NCBI GenBank assembly: GCA_026225945.1
Contig: JAMJFZ010003163.1
Coordinates: 21,698,501-21,762,500 of the forward strand
From: Cricetomys ansorgei
Lineage: Eukaryota; Chordata; Mammalia; Rodentia; Nesomyidae
Direction: 5' to 3'
Length of the DNA: 64,000 bases
Part shown: positions 30,730 through 40,485 of the stretch, piece after piece
Position numbering within the stretch: position 1 is the stretch's first letter
Layout: each line of letters opens with the position of its first letter
Notes under the pieces: generated by a model
Told to the model about the DNA's origin: nothing
What the model saw: only the letters and a program-made list of their open reading frames with translations
The model's database searches: none
Position numbers and translations under genes: made by a program

Positions 30730-31560
30730 TAATCACCGAGAGCCCCTTTGATTTCCAGGGCCATGGAGACTCCTTGCTGCACTTCCTGTCAGGCCGGCCC
30801 TTTGAACAAGCTCACTCCATAATTTAGAGTTTGAATCTCATTTTAAATGGCAGTTAAAAAATTGTATGTGGCAGTTCACAATGAAATTTAGCTTGACAGC
30901 TTGGACATAAAACTAAAAATAAATGACTTCACATCCAAATAATAAGTAATAACAATGTTAGCCTGCATAAGAATAGCAGGGCTGGATTCAAATACAATAT
31001 TAATTTTCGGGATATGAGTGACTGGGGAGAGTCAGAGGAAAGAAACAAATCCTTCATATAGCAATCGTCTCCTCTTATCCCCCAGGCAACGGGCTGCCTT
31101 TCACCTCCGCGGCTCGGCAATTACGCGGTGTAATGGAGGCAGCGCAAATAAGCAGAAAGATTTTATTAAACCAAATGAGCAAATCATCTGTGCATTATTG
31201 CGATTTGATTGACACTGACAAGTGTCGAGCAGACGCGGGTGTGACTATGATAAAGAAGCCTGCAGAAAAGCTCTTGATAATGTTACTCTTGATAAAGTTG
31301 CCTGGCCACCCTCGCTCCGCAAATAAAAGGGAGAGGACTAGAACGCATATTAATTCACCCGGTTTGCAGCCCAGCGGAGGACGGGAGGGGAGAAGAGTCG
31401 CGATGGCTTCGGCGTGTGGCATTTCATATGAATACCAAAATTGCATTCATGATTCGCACAGACTTTACGGTAATATATTAATATTAAAACTAAAGGTCAT
31501 CCCACATAACAGTTAAGCTGCCTGAGCTTCAACCTTTATACCAATAACAGACTCTGGGAA
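30730..31560. promoter_or_regulatory. candidate conserved non-coding enhancer
   Basis: An 830-bp repeat-free, AT-rich block in a window where most kilobases carry SINEs. It keeps CpGs while being rich in homeodomain-type motifs: CAATTA at 31118-31123, an inverted pair ATTAC-GCGGT-GTAAT (31120-31134), TATTAATT strings and octamer-like CAAAATTGCATTC. It also has a MEIS/PBX-like TGATTGACA (31206-31214), a 16-bp palindrome GACACTGACAAGTGTC (31211-31226) and three TGATAA (31248, 31275, 31290). This is the composition of developmental enhancers. A plus frame of 127 codons (31133-31516) is open across it but shows no domain. Conservation and activity are inferred, not seen. Confidence 0.55.
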
Positions 31561-31585
31561 GTAAGGGAGAAAGATTTGAATATCT

Positions 31586-31630
31586 AAAAAAAAAAAAAAT
31601 TTTTTTTTTTTTACTTTATTTTATTTTTTA
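31586..31630. repeat. A14/T13 tract and T-rich run
   Basis: A run of 14 A followed directly by 13 T (31586-31612) and more T-rich DNA. It separates the two enhancer-like blocks. Confidence 0.85.
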
Positions 31631-31960
31631 TTTGGAAGGATCGCTGGCTAACACCAGCTGAGGTAGCCCTCACCCACCTGCCCTCTCCGGGGACAATTAA
31701 AGGGCTACCTCGAGGAGGACCGCTGCAGAGAGACAGCTGAGGCTGCCTGGTGAGGAGAGGTGATTAATTGCCACAGGCCTTCGGGCCCTCGCATGCCTGC
31801 GTTTCACTAATGACTCCTTTCTGAGCAGGTGGAGTGCGCGGCCGCCATCCGTGCTACCCGGGCGGCGTCAGCACAAAACTTTACCCGGCTGCCGGGGCGC
31901 TCCGAGCAAATGGCCCAGCCCAGGCGAGGCTCTGTCTAGGACGATTTAGGGAGAGACCTG
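31631..31960. promoter_or_regulatory. candidate conserved non-coding element, GC-richer
   Basis: Repeat-free, with homeodomain-type ACAATTAAAG, TGATTAATTGCC and CTAATGACTC, E-box-like ACCAGCTGAGG, and locally dense CpGs (about 31830-31950). It may be the second half of the block to the left, or a separate enhancer. Confidence 0.4.
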
Positions 31961-33061
31961 CCTGGAGGCAGGGGACCATCTGGGGTGACCTCTGGAGCTC
32001 CCCGCAGGGGGTGGTTTGCTCTGATTCTGTCAGGCGGCGCTGGCTCAAACAAGAGTATCTTGGGTAGGTGGGTGGGACCTTAAAATGGCCCTGGGAAGAG
32101 CTTGGAGAAGAACCGGGGTGGGGGTGGGGGGGTGTACTGGGGAAGTTGGTTGGTCACCCCACTTACAGGCTTGTCTCAGAGCCAGAGAGGCAGTAACATT
32201 TGCTTCTGGAGAAAGAGATTTTAAGTTCTGGAAAGTTCTTGTGTGGTCCTTGGTCCCCCGAGGAAATGACAAGTCTGAGCTGCAAAATTAGGATGGCTCA
32301 GGAGCCCAGGAGACCCCAGTCACCTCATACCCCCAGATAGAGCCTGTGTGACTTCAGAGTTGAGTCTGCTTTGGGTGAACTCACTGGTATATTGAAGTGG
32401 AGAGGAATTTACACCATGGAAATTAGCAAACACTGTAAAGCATCCTACTGCCCAGTGAGTGCCGGGCAAGGTAAGGAGAGCTCCCCTTACCGAATCCCTG
32501 GGTCCCTGACGTCCCACCATTACCCAACAAAGGCGTGGAAGCGTGGCTTGTTTTGTCTAAAACCGGTCATGTCCTCATGGACTTCCATGTGGTACAAAAT
32601 AAGGGGAAGGAGGATCCAGACAAAGTCCAGCTGAATACTACCATTGCAAAGCGTCTCGGATATTATCTGCCCTTTGGGGAAAGAACTTGGGCTCTGGTCT
32701 CTGTCTCCCTCTGCCCTGGCAGACCCTCTGCTCGGCAGCGCAGTGTCTCTGGTCCTTTATGGCTGGTGACCTCTTCCTCCTGATCCTGGTCATTCCTTAA
32801 CTGGCTCAGCCACACACACGCAGAGGACTGTGCCAGGGTGGGATGGGGTGGGGGAGTGGTGGGGTGGGGGGTTGTAATTTAGGAGGATTAATCTAAGGGC
32901 TTCCATCTGGGGTCTGAGGGGATGCTGAAGAGAAATGCCTTTTCCTCTGCCTTCCCTCCTTGTTTCAATCACGGCTTTTCTTCTCCAGGCCAAGCTAAGG
33001 GGTCCAGGAGACACATCCTGCCTCCACCTCCTCGACTGCCTTCACTTCCACACTGCTGAGG
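31961..33061. other. unique stretch with G-rich runs
   Basis: No repeat or exon recognised. G-rich runs lie at about 32114-32136 and 32832-32873. Confidence 0.4.
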
Positions 33062-33065
33062 TTTT

Positions 33066-33115
33066 TCTTTTTCTTTCCTTCCTTCTTCCTTTCTTTCCTT
33101 CTCTCTCTCTCTCTC
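33066..33115. repeat. CTTT/CT-rich simple repeat
   Basis: Pyrimidine tract of TTCC, TTTC and CT units, an expanded poly(A) tail of the reversed B1 that follows. Confidence 0.85.
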
Positions 33116-33228
33116 AGAACAGGATTTCTCTGTTGTAACCCTGGTTGTCCTAGAACTCACTCTGTAGACCAGAGAGCCACCTGCCTCTGGCTCCCAAGTG
33201 CTGGGATTAAAGGCATGCACCACCACTG
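33116..33228 (-). repeat. B1 SINE, partly deleted
   Basis: GAACAGGATTTCTCTGTTGT, GAACTCACTCTGTAGACCAG and GGATTAAAGGCATGCACCAC, with a short internal deletion after 'gaccag'. Confidence 0.88.
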
Positions 33229-33359
33229 TGTCCTCCCCCCACTCCCACTCCCAGCCCCTGGCCCCTAGCCCTGGGCTGCCAAGCGTTTTTCAAACTCCTA
33301 GGCCTGGCCTTGGGGAGGCAAGAAAGTCACGACCAGCATCAGTAAGAAATAAAGTAAAA

Positions 33360-33700
33360 CAGCGGGCGGCGGTGTGGTTTAGACCTAAAGTATGTGCCAC
33401 AAAGCAGGGGGACCTGAGTTTGGGCTCCAGCACCAGCGTGGAAAGCCAAGCGTGGTGCTGCATCCCCGCAATCCCAGCCCTGGGGAGGAAAAACAGGGAG
33501 ATTCTGGGGTTTGCTGGCCACCAGTCTAGCCAAATTGGTGAGCTTCAGGTTCAGTGAGAGGCCCTGTCTCTTAAAAAAAGAAAAAAAAGCTGGAGAGCAA
33601 AAGAGGAAAACATTTGATTGTGCGGCACACCCATGCAATTGTTTGAGGGTACCCATGCGTAAATGCATAACCCCAACCTCACAAAACAGAACAGAACTTA
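33360..33700 (+). repeat. B4-type composite SINE
   Basis: A tRNA/ID-like head (GGTTTAGACCTAAAGTATGT, GGGGGACCTGAGTTTGGGC) runs into a B1-like body (CGTGGTGCTGCATCCCCGCA, CAGTGAGAGGCCCTGTCTC) and an A-rich/CA-like tail. It is the best-preserved B4 here. Confidence 0.75.
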
Positions 33701-33737
33701 AAAAATAAGAAATAAAATTGTTTTCTAAAAAATTTTG

Positions 33738-33965
33738 TTGCCTCCTCCGCTGATGACCATGGACTGAACTTTGAACGTACTAGGCAAACACCCTTCTTGT
33801 GAGCTGTATCCCCAACCCTCTTTTTACTTACTTTATTTTGAGAAAGGTAGTCATTGAATTGCCCGGGCTCGCCTTAACCCCACTTTGTATCCCTAGCAGG
33901 CTGGAGCTTGATGTCCTTCCACCTCCGCCTCTGGAGTAGCTAGGATCACGGGCGATCGCGGAGTG
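33738..33965 (-). repeat. B4 / PB1 composite SINE
   Basis: A reversed ID-like head (CTTGTGAGCTGTATCCCCAA) lies next to a reversed PB1 body (GAGAAAGGTAGTCATTGAAT, GAGTAGCTAGGATCACGGGC). Confidence 0.55.
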
Positions 33966-34584
33966 CCACACATACATAGCACATGTCCCAGGGGGCACTG
34001 GGGCATCTTCCCCACGCTAGGTGTCCAAACACTGAGACCTTTGGTTGGTGCTTGATCTGATGAAGAGTGGAGGGGGGATGGGAGAGAGAGAGACAGAGAC
34101 AGAGAGAGATCCTGATAAACCTGGCTTGCCATGCAAAATCCAATTCTGAATGTCACAAACAGAGCATAATTTCGTCTCTGGTGTTTCTTCTGTAAGCAAC
34201 TGTGACCCTTTCACATTCCCCAAAGATGTCTAACACCTCCAACTGAGGAGTGGGATGGATCATATTCTAAAAGGCTAAGAAAGGGTAATTTTGTTTTTCT
34301 AACAACCTTTACTGCAGGCTCTTGGGAGTGTTTTGCTGTCATCCGCTCTCCTTGCCTTCCCTGTAGTGTATGTGACAGCCACTGGGAGCCCTCCCATCAG
34401 AGCAGCTTAGAGCTATACCAGGTGGACTCCATCCTTGCCTCCGTGCCTACTAGCACCACACATGCTTTACGAACCAGGCCCCTGTGGCTATAAAGAAAGT
34501 GAAACCAAATGACTGATAGTAATCTGTCACCGGGACGAAGTTGGGGCCGCTCTAGGGGAGTTATCCTCTGCCACCGGCCTCCTT
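33966..34584. other. unique stretch
   Basis: A short GA-rich run near 34081-34110; otherwise nothing. Confidence 0.4.
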
Positions 34585-34695
34585 TAGACTAAGCTGTAGG
34601 AAGGCAGAGAGTCTGTCGCCTTTCTCCCTCCTCACAGCCCAAAGAGCCAGGGATCTTGGTAGGTACCGGATAAAGTTGCTGAGAAAGAATGAGTG
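34585..34695 (+). repeat. L2 3'-end fragment
   Basis: AAGCTGTAGGAAGGCAGAGA, CTTGGTAGGTACCGGATAAA and GCTGAGAAAGAATGAG parallel the L2 end ('gtaggtgctcaataaa...gaatgaatg'). Confidence 0.5.
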
Positions 34696-34699
34696 TGGA

Positions 34700-34930
34700 C
34701 CGCTTTGACGTCTCTATCGTGGTCCAGGGGACGGCGTGTGAGGCTGGGGACCCAACTTGTCACATCAGCACAGATCCAAAACTCCATCTGCGCATTCTTT
34801 TATGAATTCGCAACCAGGCTGAAAACCGAGAGACAAACTGAGTGACTTCAAGCTCTCTGTTAACCTGCTAATACTATCGCCGCTTTTGTTATTGTTCGGA
34901 TGAGTATTTTAGGTGCCTGTTAATTAATAT
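34700..34930. promoter_or_regulatory. candidate conserved non-coding element
   Basis: A repeat-free block between an L2 and a PB1, with retained CpGs (about eight) in an otherwise AT-rich setting. It contains TCTTTTATGAATTCGCAACC, a TTTTGTTATTGTTCGG SOX-like string and TTAATTAATATGG. Function inferred from composition only. Confidence 0.35.
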
Positions 34931-34939
34931 GGATGCACA

Positions 34940-35060
34940 GACCTGAGGATGGTGGTGCATAGCCTAATCCCAGTGCTCTAGAGGGTTAGGGAACGGGTAA
35001 GTTTGAGGCCAGCTTGGGCTACATAGCCAGACCCTTCTTATTTTATAAGAGCAAAGCAAA
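34940..35060 (+). repeat. PB1 SINE
   Basis: GAGGATGGTGGTGCATAGCC, AGTTTGAGGCCAGCTTGGGC and CTACATAGCCAGACCCTTCT. Confidence 0.78.
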
Positions 35061-35564
35061 ACAAAACAAATCTGAATGAATGTATAGCTCCTCATGCAAT
35101 ACAGCATGTATTGTGTGCTCTTTATCATGTCTTTACATATATGTTACTGTTAGTAAAAGTGAGACACACACGTACCAATATATTTTCTATCCATCAACTC
35201 AAGAATATATACAATGACATCACCCCTATTTAATTCTGATTACTGTTCTGAAGGGAAAAAAAAAAACCTAGATATTTGGGGAGATAATAGGCCTCTAGAT
35301 TCTATAACATTTTAAGGGTTAAAAATCAGCCCAAAATATTTGAAATGGGAACTGCCATGTTCCTGGTTCATATGTGTCAGATACGCAATGTCTATAAGAT
35401 ATAGGTACGTTAATTCTTGCTTTTATAGCCTGTTAACTGAAACTTTGTTTTAGATGAATGGACTGTTTTTCCAAGGAACCTTTGTAAGCTCTGTTTTTCC
35501 ATTGTCTATGGAGTGAAGCCCTTGTAACCTGGCCCTGGGGGACAAGGAGACGTCCACCCTGAGC
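35061..35564. other. AT-rich unique stretch
   Basis: No repeat named. Confidence 0.4.
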
Positions 35565-35870
35565 CCCTTCTCTTAGTCATACATTCATTCATCCCATCAG
35601 AGACATGCCTGCTAAGTACCAGTGTAAACTGCTAAGATTTTGTCAAGGATTTACATCCTGGAAAGGAGACACAAAAAGTGAGCGAGACATTGCAGATTGT
35701 GTTACAAGGGAAGGGGCCAGTGAGTACCCAACAGGGAGGAGCCTCTGAGCAGAGAGATGTCAGGAGGTCCTTGAAGAGCTGCTCAGCCTGTGCCCAGACA
35801 TGACGGGCAGCAGAGGGGGAGCACCCTGCGGAGAGTTATGAACGGAGCCAGATCACGCCAGGCCTCAAGG
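35565..35870 (+). repeat. ancient mammalian repeat, L2-like
   Basis: CATTCATTCATCCCATCAGA, TGCTAAGTACCAGTG, TTACATCCTGGAAAGGAGAC, GGGAGGAGCCTCTGAGCAGA and AGGGGGAGCACCCTGCGG follow, in order, a common ancient element that begins 'cattcattca' and includes 'gcctctctgagaag'. Family assignment uncertain. Confidence 0.45.
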
Positions 35871-36529
35871 ATCAGAAGAAAATATCAACATCAGGTTAAA
35901 TTTGAAGTCGATACAACTTTCGGAAGACACAAAAGCAGAAATGTTTTCAAGCTAACAACTGTGCTACCTGCGTTTCAAGACACCCCAGCCAGCAAGAGGA
36001 AAAGGAAAGAGAAAGAGCGCTACTCTGCGGCCATGTGAATGACTTCAAACTCTTGACGATGGGTGATCCAAGACAGGCTTTGGGGGTCGGGGTGTGTCTT
36101 AGTGGGGAGCAGTTGCTTGGCAGATGCCCGGCCATGCCCGCACCAGAAGGGAGGTTTACGCTGCTCACCTACTCTTGTATAACAAAATGATGTCTCGAGC
36201 CAGCAGGGGCTGGGAAGCAAACTCCCATGGAAGGGAAGTTTGTGGAAGTTGCAGCCTGCTGTCTTACTTTCTGAGGAGAGAGTTCTGTGATTCCTCACAA
36301 ATGAGACTCGTCCTTGGAGCTTCCTGAAGCCGCAGTGACAGAGCCGAGGGATTCACAGTCCTCATTATTCACATTACTGGAAGCAAAATGTGCTGTCTTA
36401 GTGAGTCAGCGGGGAGAAGAGGAATGCCCTCCGACATGCAGGCTGCCACCAGGACTAGAATGCCTGCCTGGCAGAGGCCACGCCCGCAGAGCCTGGGGCT
36501 GCTCCCTCAGGGGCAAGGTGAGGACCCTA
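35871..36529. other. unique stretch
   Basis: Nothing recognised. The 82-codon basic frame at 35790-36038 overlaps the ancient repeat and is not called. Confidence 0.4.
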
Positions 36530-36612
36530 GGATCTCAGAGCCTTAGTTTCCCCTACCTGTAAAGAGTGTGTCTGAGACCTGACGGCTAAGGTCCCAGCCA
36601 CTGTAAATGCTT
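36530..36612 (+). repeat. MIR SINE 3' part
   Basis: CCTTAGTTTCCCCTACCTGT then AAAGAG and a decayed end match the MIR 'cctcagtttcctcatctgtaaaat' region. Confidence 0.55.
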
Positions 36613-37136
36613 AGCCACCAGTCTGTGTGGTCTTCAGGTGCAGCTTCCTGTGCGGTAAGCTGGAGCTGCCCTCAGCCCCGGAAACCCAGGACAACACCCA
36701 CACGCGTCCTGCCACATCTGCTCAGTTGTTGAAGTGATCCCTCTCTTCAAATAAACTCAGTTTTTAACACTTAAATGTGTACCTTAAAAAGAAAACACTA
36801 TATTACAGTAGTAATGGGGACCGGGGTGACAGTAGCCAATTGGAAAAGACACAACAGCAGCATGGCAGTGGTTCAGGCTGGCAGATGGAGACTTGACTTC
36901 ATGTCTGTATTTCTTTAAGGAGACACGATTGGAAGGAGGCATTAAAGACCTAGTAGCACCAAACTGAGATGGTGCCCTTGCTTTGGTGCAAGGCTTAGAT
37001 AATTGAAAAGGGAGTGACTCGGTCCTTCGGTAATTCGGTAATTCTGCATTCCTACCAGATGTCTCTTCTCATCGCCTCTCAGAGTGCTTAGCCAGGTCAG
37101 GTCTCAGGGAGGCGGAGTCGGGAGTGGAAGGAGAGG
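36613..37136. other. unique stretch
   Basis: TCGGTAATTCGGTAATTC is a short tandem at about 37027-37044; nothing else. Confidence 0.4.
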
Positions 37137-37318
37137 GGCTGGAGAGATGGCTCAGTGGTTACAGCACTGATTGTTCTTCCAGAGGACCCAGGTTCAAGTC
37201 CCAACACCCACATGGCAGCTCACAACTGTCTGTAACTTCAGTTTCAGGGGATCCGATGCCCTCACACACCAATGCACATAAAGTAGAAATAAATAAATCA
37301 TTAAAAAAAAAAAAAAAG
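37137..37318 (+). repeat. B2 SINE
   Basis: GGCTGGAGAGATGGCTCAGT head, CCACATGGCAGCTCACAACT, CCAATGCACATAAAGTAGAA and a poly(A) tail. Well preserved, with intact tRNA-like Pol III boxes. Confidence 0.95.
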
Positions 37319-37450
37319 CTGAGAAGCAGAGACACACACCTATTCCAGCACTCAGGAGGCACTGTGAGTTTGAGGCCAGCCTGGTCTACAGAGTCTACCA
37401 GAGTCACAACAGAGAAACCCTGTCTCGAAAAACCAAAAAAAAGAAAAAAA
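37319..37450 (+). repeat. B1 SINE, directly after the B2
   Basis: CACACACCTATTCCAGCACT, GAGTTTGAGGCCAGCCTGGT and ACAGAGAAACCCTGTCTCGA with an A-rich tail. It inserted at the B2 tail. Confidence 0.9.
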
Positions 37451-37473
37451 AAAAGTGGAGGGGGAATGGCTAC

Positions 37474-37499
37474 AATATATATATATATATATATATATT
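37474..37499. repeat. (AT)n microsatellite
   Basis: About 13 AT units just beyond the B1 tail. Confidence 0.9.
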
Positions 37500-37629
37500 C
37501 AAAAATAAGAATTAGAGGCCGTGGATTTGAGAGAGCAAGGGGGAATGATGCATGGGAAGGGTTGGAGGGAGGAAAGGGAAGAAGGAAAATGAAGTAATTA
37601 TATTTTCATTTCAAAAAAATTTTTTAAAT

Positions 37630-37750
37630 GTTAAAAAACACATTTATTCATTTTGTGTGTTGTGGATGGAGTTGGGTCACAGGAGTGCACACCAGGGTGT
37701 CTGAGTGGAGTCTGAGTACAACTGTGGGAGTGGCTTCTCTCCTTCCAGTG
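37630..37750 (-). repeat. B3 SINE fragment
   Basis: TTTATTCATTTTGTGTGTTG, then ACTGTGGGAGTGGCTTCTCT and CCTTCCAGTG are the reversed tail and middle of a B3; the head is lost. Confidence 0.55.
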
Positions 37751-38414
37751 AAGTGTTCTAACACTGATTGCAATGATGGATATATTAAAGGCCACTGATA
37801 TGTATCATATATATATAATGCATGTGTGTAAGTGTGTGCACATGCAATGACCACAGAGGTTAGAAGTGTTCTGAATGGTGAGGTGTTGAGAGAGAGGACC
37901 AGGGGTTGAAGGATAAGAAGACAAAAGCACTAGCTGGGACCAGGAGGTCTTGCCTAACTGATGATTTACGCCACGCAAGTTTATTAAGAAGTGCAGTGTC
38001 CTATGTGCTATTTGCAAGGGGAAAATGGCCAAGGTCAGCAGAGAGCTACATCAGACAATGTTGGCAAAGAGAACACAGGATACCTCCGACACAGCTGCCT
38101 TAGGGCTGATAACCACACCTCAGGGGGAAGAGTCGGGTCCCCAGAAACCACAACCTTGGCTCCTTTGAGGCACTGGCTCCAGCCCCAGACTGGCCTTGCC
38201 GAGTCCACTCCTGGACAAAGACACAGAACTAAAGTTCCCTTTGCATGTTCATCAGGGCCTCTGAGAAAATCCTGGGCCAGTCTGGCTCCTGAGAAAATAC
38301 TATTGACCTTTCTACCCTAGTGGCCTGCATGACACCTTCTACCAGCCAGCAGGGAGGAGATTTCCCAGTCAGGTCCAGATAGTTGTCTACGTGCCCTGCA
38401 ACCCTAAAGTGTGT
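37751..38414. other. unique stretch
   Basis: Nothing recognised; short TATATATATAATG near 37808-37820. Confidence 0.4.
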
Positions 38415-38512
38415 GATGTCTTCAATAATAGGGTCTTAGTTGACTGGTATATTTAAATGGCTAGATCGCATGGGATTTGAATTATCTCAATAAAGCTGTT
38501 ACAAAAACTATA
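38415..38512 (+). repeat. L1M LINE 3' end
   Basis: ATTTGAATTATCTCAATAAA followed by GCTGTTACAAAAAC is the conserved 3' terminus of older mammalian L1 (L1M). Confidence 0.6.
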
Positions 38513-38695
38513 TAGCTCTGGGAATCTGCTGTGCTTGTGCGTAGCAGGGAGTGGATGACTTATCCTGGTGATGCTTGCAGAGAGCAGTATTTGTGGCCCT
38601 GGTTGTGTCTAAGAACCGCGGTGGATCAGCTTCAGAGACCCCATCCAGTTCTGGTGCTGCCAGCCTCCACAGTTTTAACAGTTTCCCCTAGCAGG
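38513..38695. other. short unique stretch
   Basis: Nothing recognised. Confidence 0.4.
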
Positions 38696-38895
38696 GGCTA
38701 GAGAGCAGAAGTTAAGAGCACTGGTTGATTTTACAGAGGACCAGAGTTCAATTCCCAGCATTCACATGGTGGCTCATTTGTTAACTCCCGGTCCAGGGAT
38801 CATGCGCTCTCTTCTGGCCTCCATGGACACGGACACACACACACACAGGCAAAATGTCCATACACATAAAATACAAATAAATACATCTTAAAAAA
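38696..38895 (+). repeat. B2 SINE
   Basis: GGGCTAGAGAGCAGAAGTTA, CAATTCCCAGCATTCACATG, CTCTTCTGGCCTCCATGGAC and an AAATACAAATAAATAC tail. Confidence 0.88.
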
Positions 38896-38961
38896 TCTTA
38901 CAGACAGGGATAGTGATGAGCACTGGAATGAAGAGAGAAATAAAAATAAAGAGAGAAATTC

Positions 38962-39077
38962 ATTGGCATGGTAGCATGTGTCTGTAATCCATGCACTCAG
39001 GAAGCTGAGGCAGGAGGATTAAGAGTTTGAGGCCACAGCAGCTTGGTCTACAAAGCAAGACCCTGTCTCAAAACAAG
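38962..39077 (+). repeat. B1 / PB1 SINE
   Basis: CATGTGTCTGTAATCCATGC, AAGCTGAGGCAGGAGGATTA and AGCAAGACCCTGTCTCAAAA. Confidence 0.8.
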
Positions 39078-39199
39078 AATAAACTCCTTCAGAAACAAGT
39101 CAAACGGAGCTCAGAAAATGTCTGTGCCTTTGTGCTTTCCCATCTGCACCGTTAACACTGTATCCGCACACACACAGATCTCCTCCCGTTTATGAACTT

Positions 39200-39870
39200 T
39201 GAACACGAGTTAGGTAATATGAACGGCTATGATCACAAAATTACATAAATGTGGGCAAGGATGCCGAGATCAAGCGTCCTGATAATGGGTACAGCCACAG
39301 AGGGAACAGGTGGTGGTGGGGATAACCCCAAAGCTTGGAGTATGCATGCATTCAGCCACAAAGAGAATAGAATTCTCATACAAACTCCAAGATGGGTGAG
39401 CCTTGAAAATATTACAAGTGAAGCAAGCCAAGCACAAAAGAGCGAATATTGGATGAATCTGCCCAGGAAGGAACTAGAATGAGAAATTCTTAAAGAAAGT
39501 TTAATAGGTCACCAAATCAGCCGGAGTCTCATTACTGAAAGGGAATACCTCCCAGGAAGGTTGAATGTTGAAAAGTGCTACACCGCCCTAACTCTGAGGA
39601 GGGCTTCTCTTGGCAGGCACTCATGGCAGGCAGCTCGGACAGGCACAGGTATTGGAGTGAGAGGATACACAGCGAGGCAGGAACCAGACAAGACAGGCAG
39701 TGCCTCCAGTAGGTTCCACACCACCTCTTGACACTTGTCGCCCTGTGGCTAAATCTCCATCACGCAAATGTTTAGGGCACGAATGATCCAAAGCACAGCA
39801 GTTACCAAGGGCTGGATGGAGGGCAGCATGAGTCTCAGTGTTTGAGGAGTACAGAATTCCTTCTTAATTT
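39200..39870 (+). repeat. L1M LINE 3' region, part 1
   Basis: GAGCCTTGAAAATATTACAA, GTGAAGCAAGCCAAGCACAA and CAGCAGTTACCAAGGGCTGG follow the 3' end of old L1 elements ('gaaccttgaaaacattatgc...agtggttgccaggggctgg'). Interrupted by a reversed B3. Confidence 0.7.
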
Positions 39871-40027
39871 TTAACTGTGTGTATGGGGGGGGGGGGAGAC
39901 GGGACAGGGGCTTTGACTTCCCCCAGAGCTGGAGTTACAGGCAGTTGTGAATACTGGGATTCAGATTCTTCAGGTCCTTGACAAGAGCAGTACATATTCT
40001 TAATCACGGAGTCACCTCTCCAGCCCC
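39871..40027 (-). repeat. B3/B2 SINE inside the L1M, with a G-run
   Basis: The reversed tail starts TGTGTGTATGGGG with a 12-13 G run (39885-39897), then GAGCTGGAGTTACAGGCAGT and the head CACGGAGTCACCTCTCCAGC. Confidence 0.75.
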
Positions 40028-40165
40028 AAATTTTCATTTGGGAGGTGAAATAGGTAGTGGTGATGGTTATAGACCACTGTAAATGTACCCAGTGCCGCCA
40101 AAGTGCACACTTCAGATGACTTGAATGGTAAATATGCAAATTTTGCCATAATAAAAATCTTAATA
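40028..40165 (+). repeat. L1M LINE 3' end, part 2
   Basis: GTAGTGGTGATGGTTATAGA, GACTTGAATGGTAAATATGC and TTTGCCATAATAAAAATCTT complete the L1M tail with its poly(A) signal. Confidence 0.75.
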
Positions 40166-40166
40166 T

Positions 40167-40300
40167 GACCAGGCACACCTTTAGAAATCCTAGCAGTCAA
40201 GAGGCAGAGGCAGGTGGATCTCTGAGTTTGAGGCCAGCCTGGCTCCGTAGTGAGTTCCAGGACAGTCATCGTTACCACAGAGAAACCCTGCTCAATAAAC
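40167..40300 (+). repeat. B1 SINE
   Basis: CAAGAGGCAGAGGCAGGTGG, GAGTTTGAGGCCAGCCTGGC and CCACAGAGAAACCCTG. It landed right at the L1M tail; the left end is slightly reduced. Confidence 0.88.
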
Positions 40301-40485
40301 AAAGAAACCTACCAACCATTAAACAAACAAACAACAGCAACAAAATTTAATGAATTGTAAAAAGGAATTAGGAACAGTGGGATCTCTACTTACAGGAAGG
40401 TTTTTCCTAAATTCCCAAGGGCCACATCTAATAGACTGTGGAAAGAGAAACACACTACCTGGGACCTGATCCTAAGCATGTAACA
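40301..40485. other. A-rich tail and unique sequence
   Basis: AAACAAACAAACAACAGC-type tail of the B1, then nothing recognised. Confidence 0.45.

Noticed and set aside
35790..36038. 82-codon basic frame with a lysine/arginine-rich end
   Set aside because: It begins inside an ancient repeat and looks like translated A/G-rich DNA. No family recognised.
37137..37210. tRNA-like A and B boxes
   Set aside because: These belong to the heads of B2 SINEs (also at 20889, 38696, 44578, 63012). No cloverleaf of a functional tRNA was found.
37124..37597. 157-codon plus-strand frame
   Set aside because: It is a translated B2 plus B1 plus AT microsatellite (poly-Lys, Tyr-Ile repeats).
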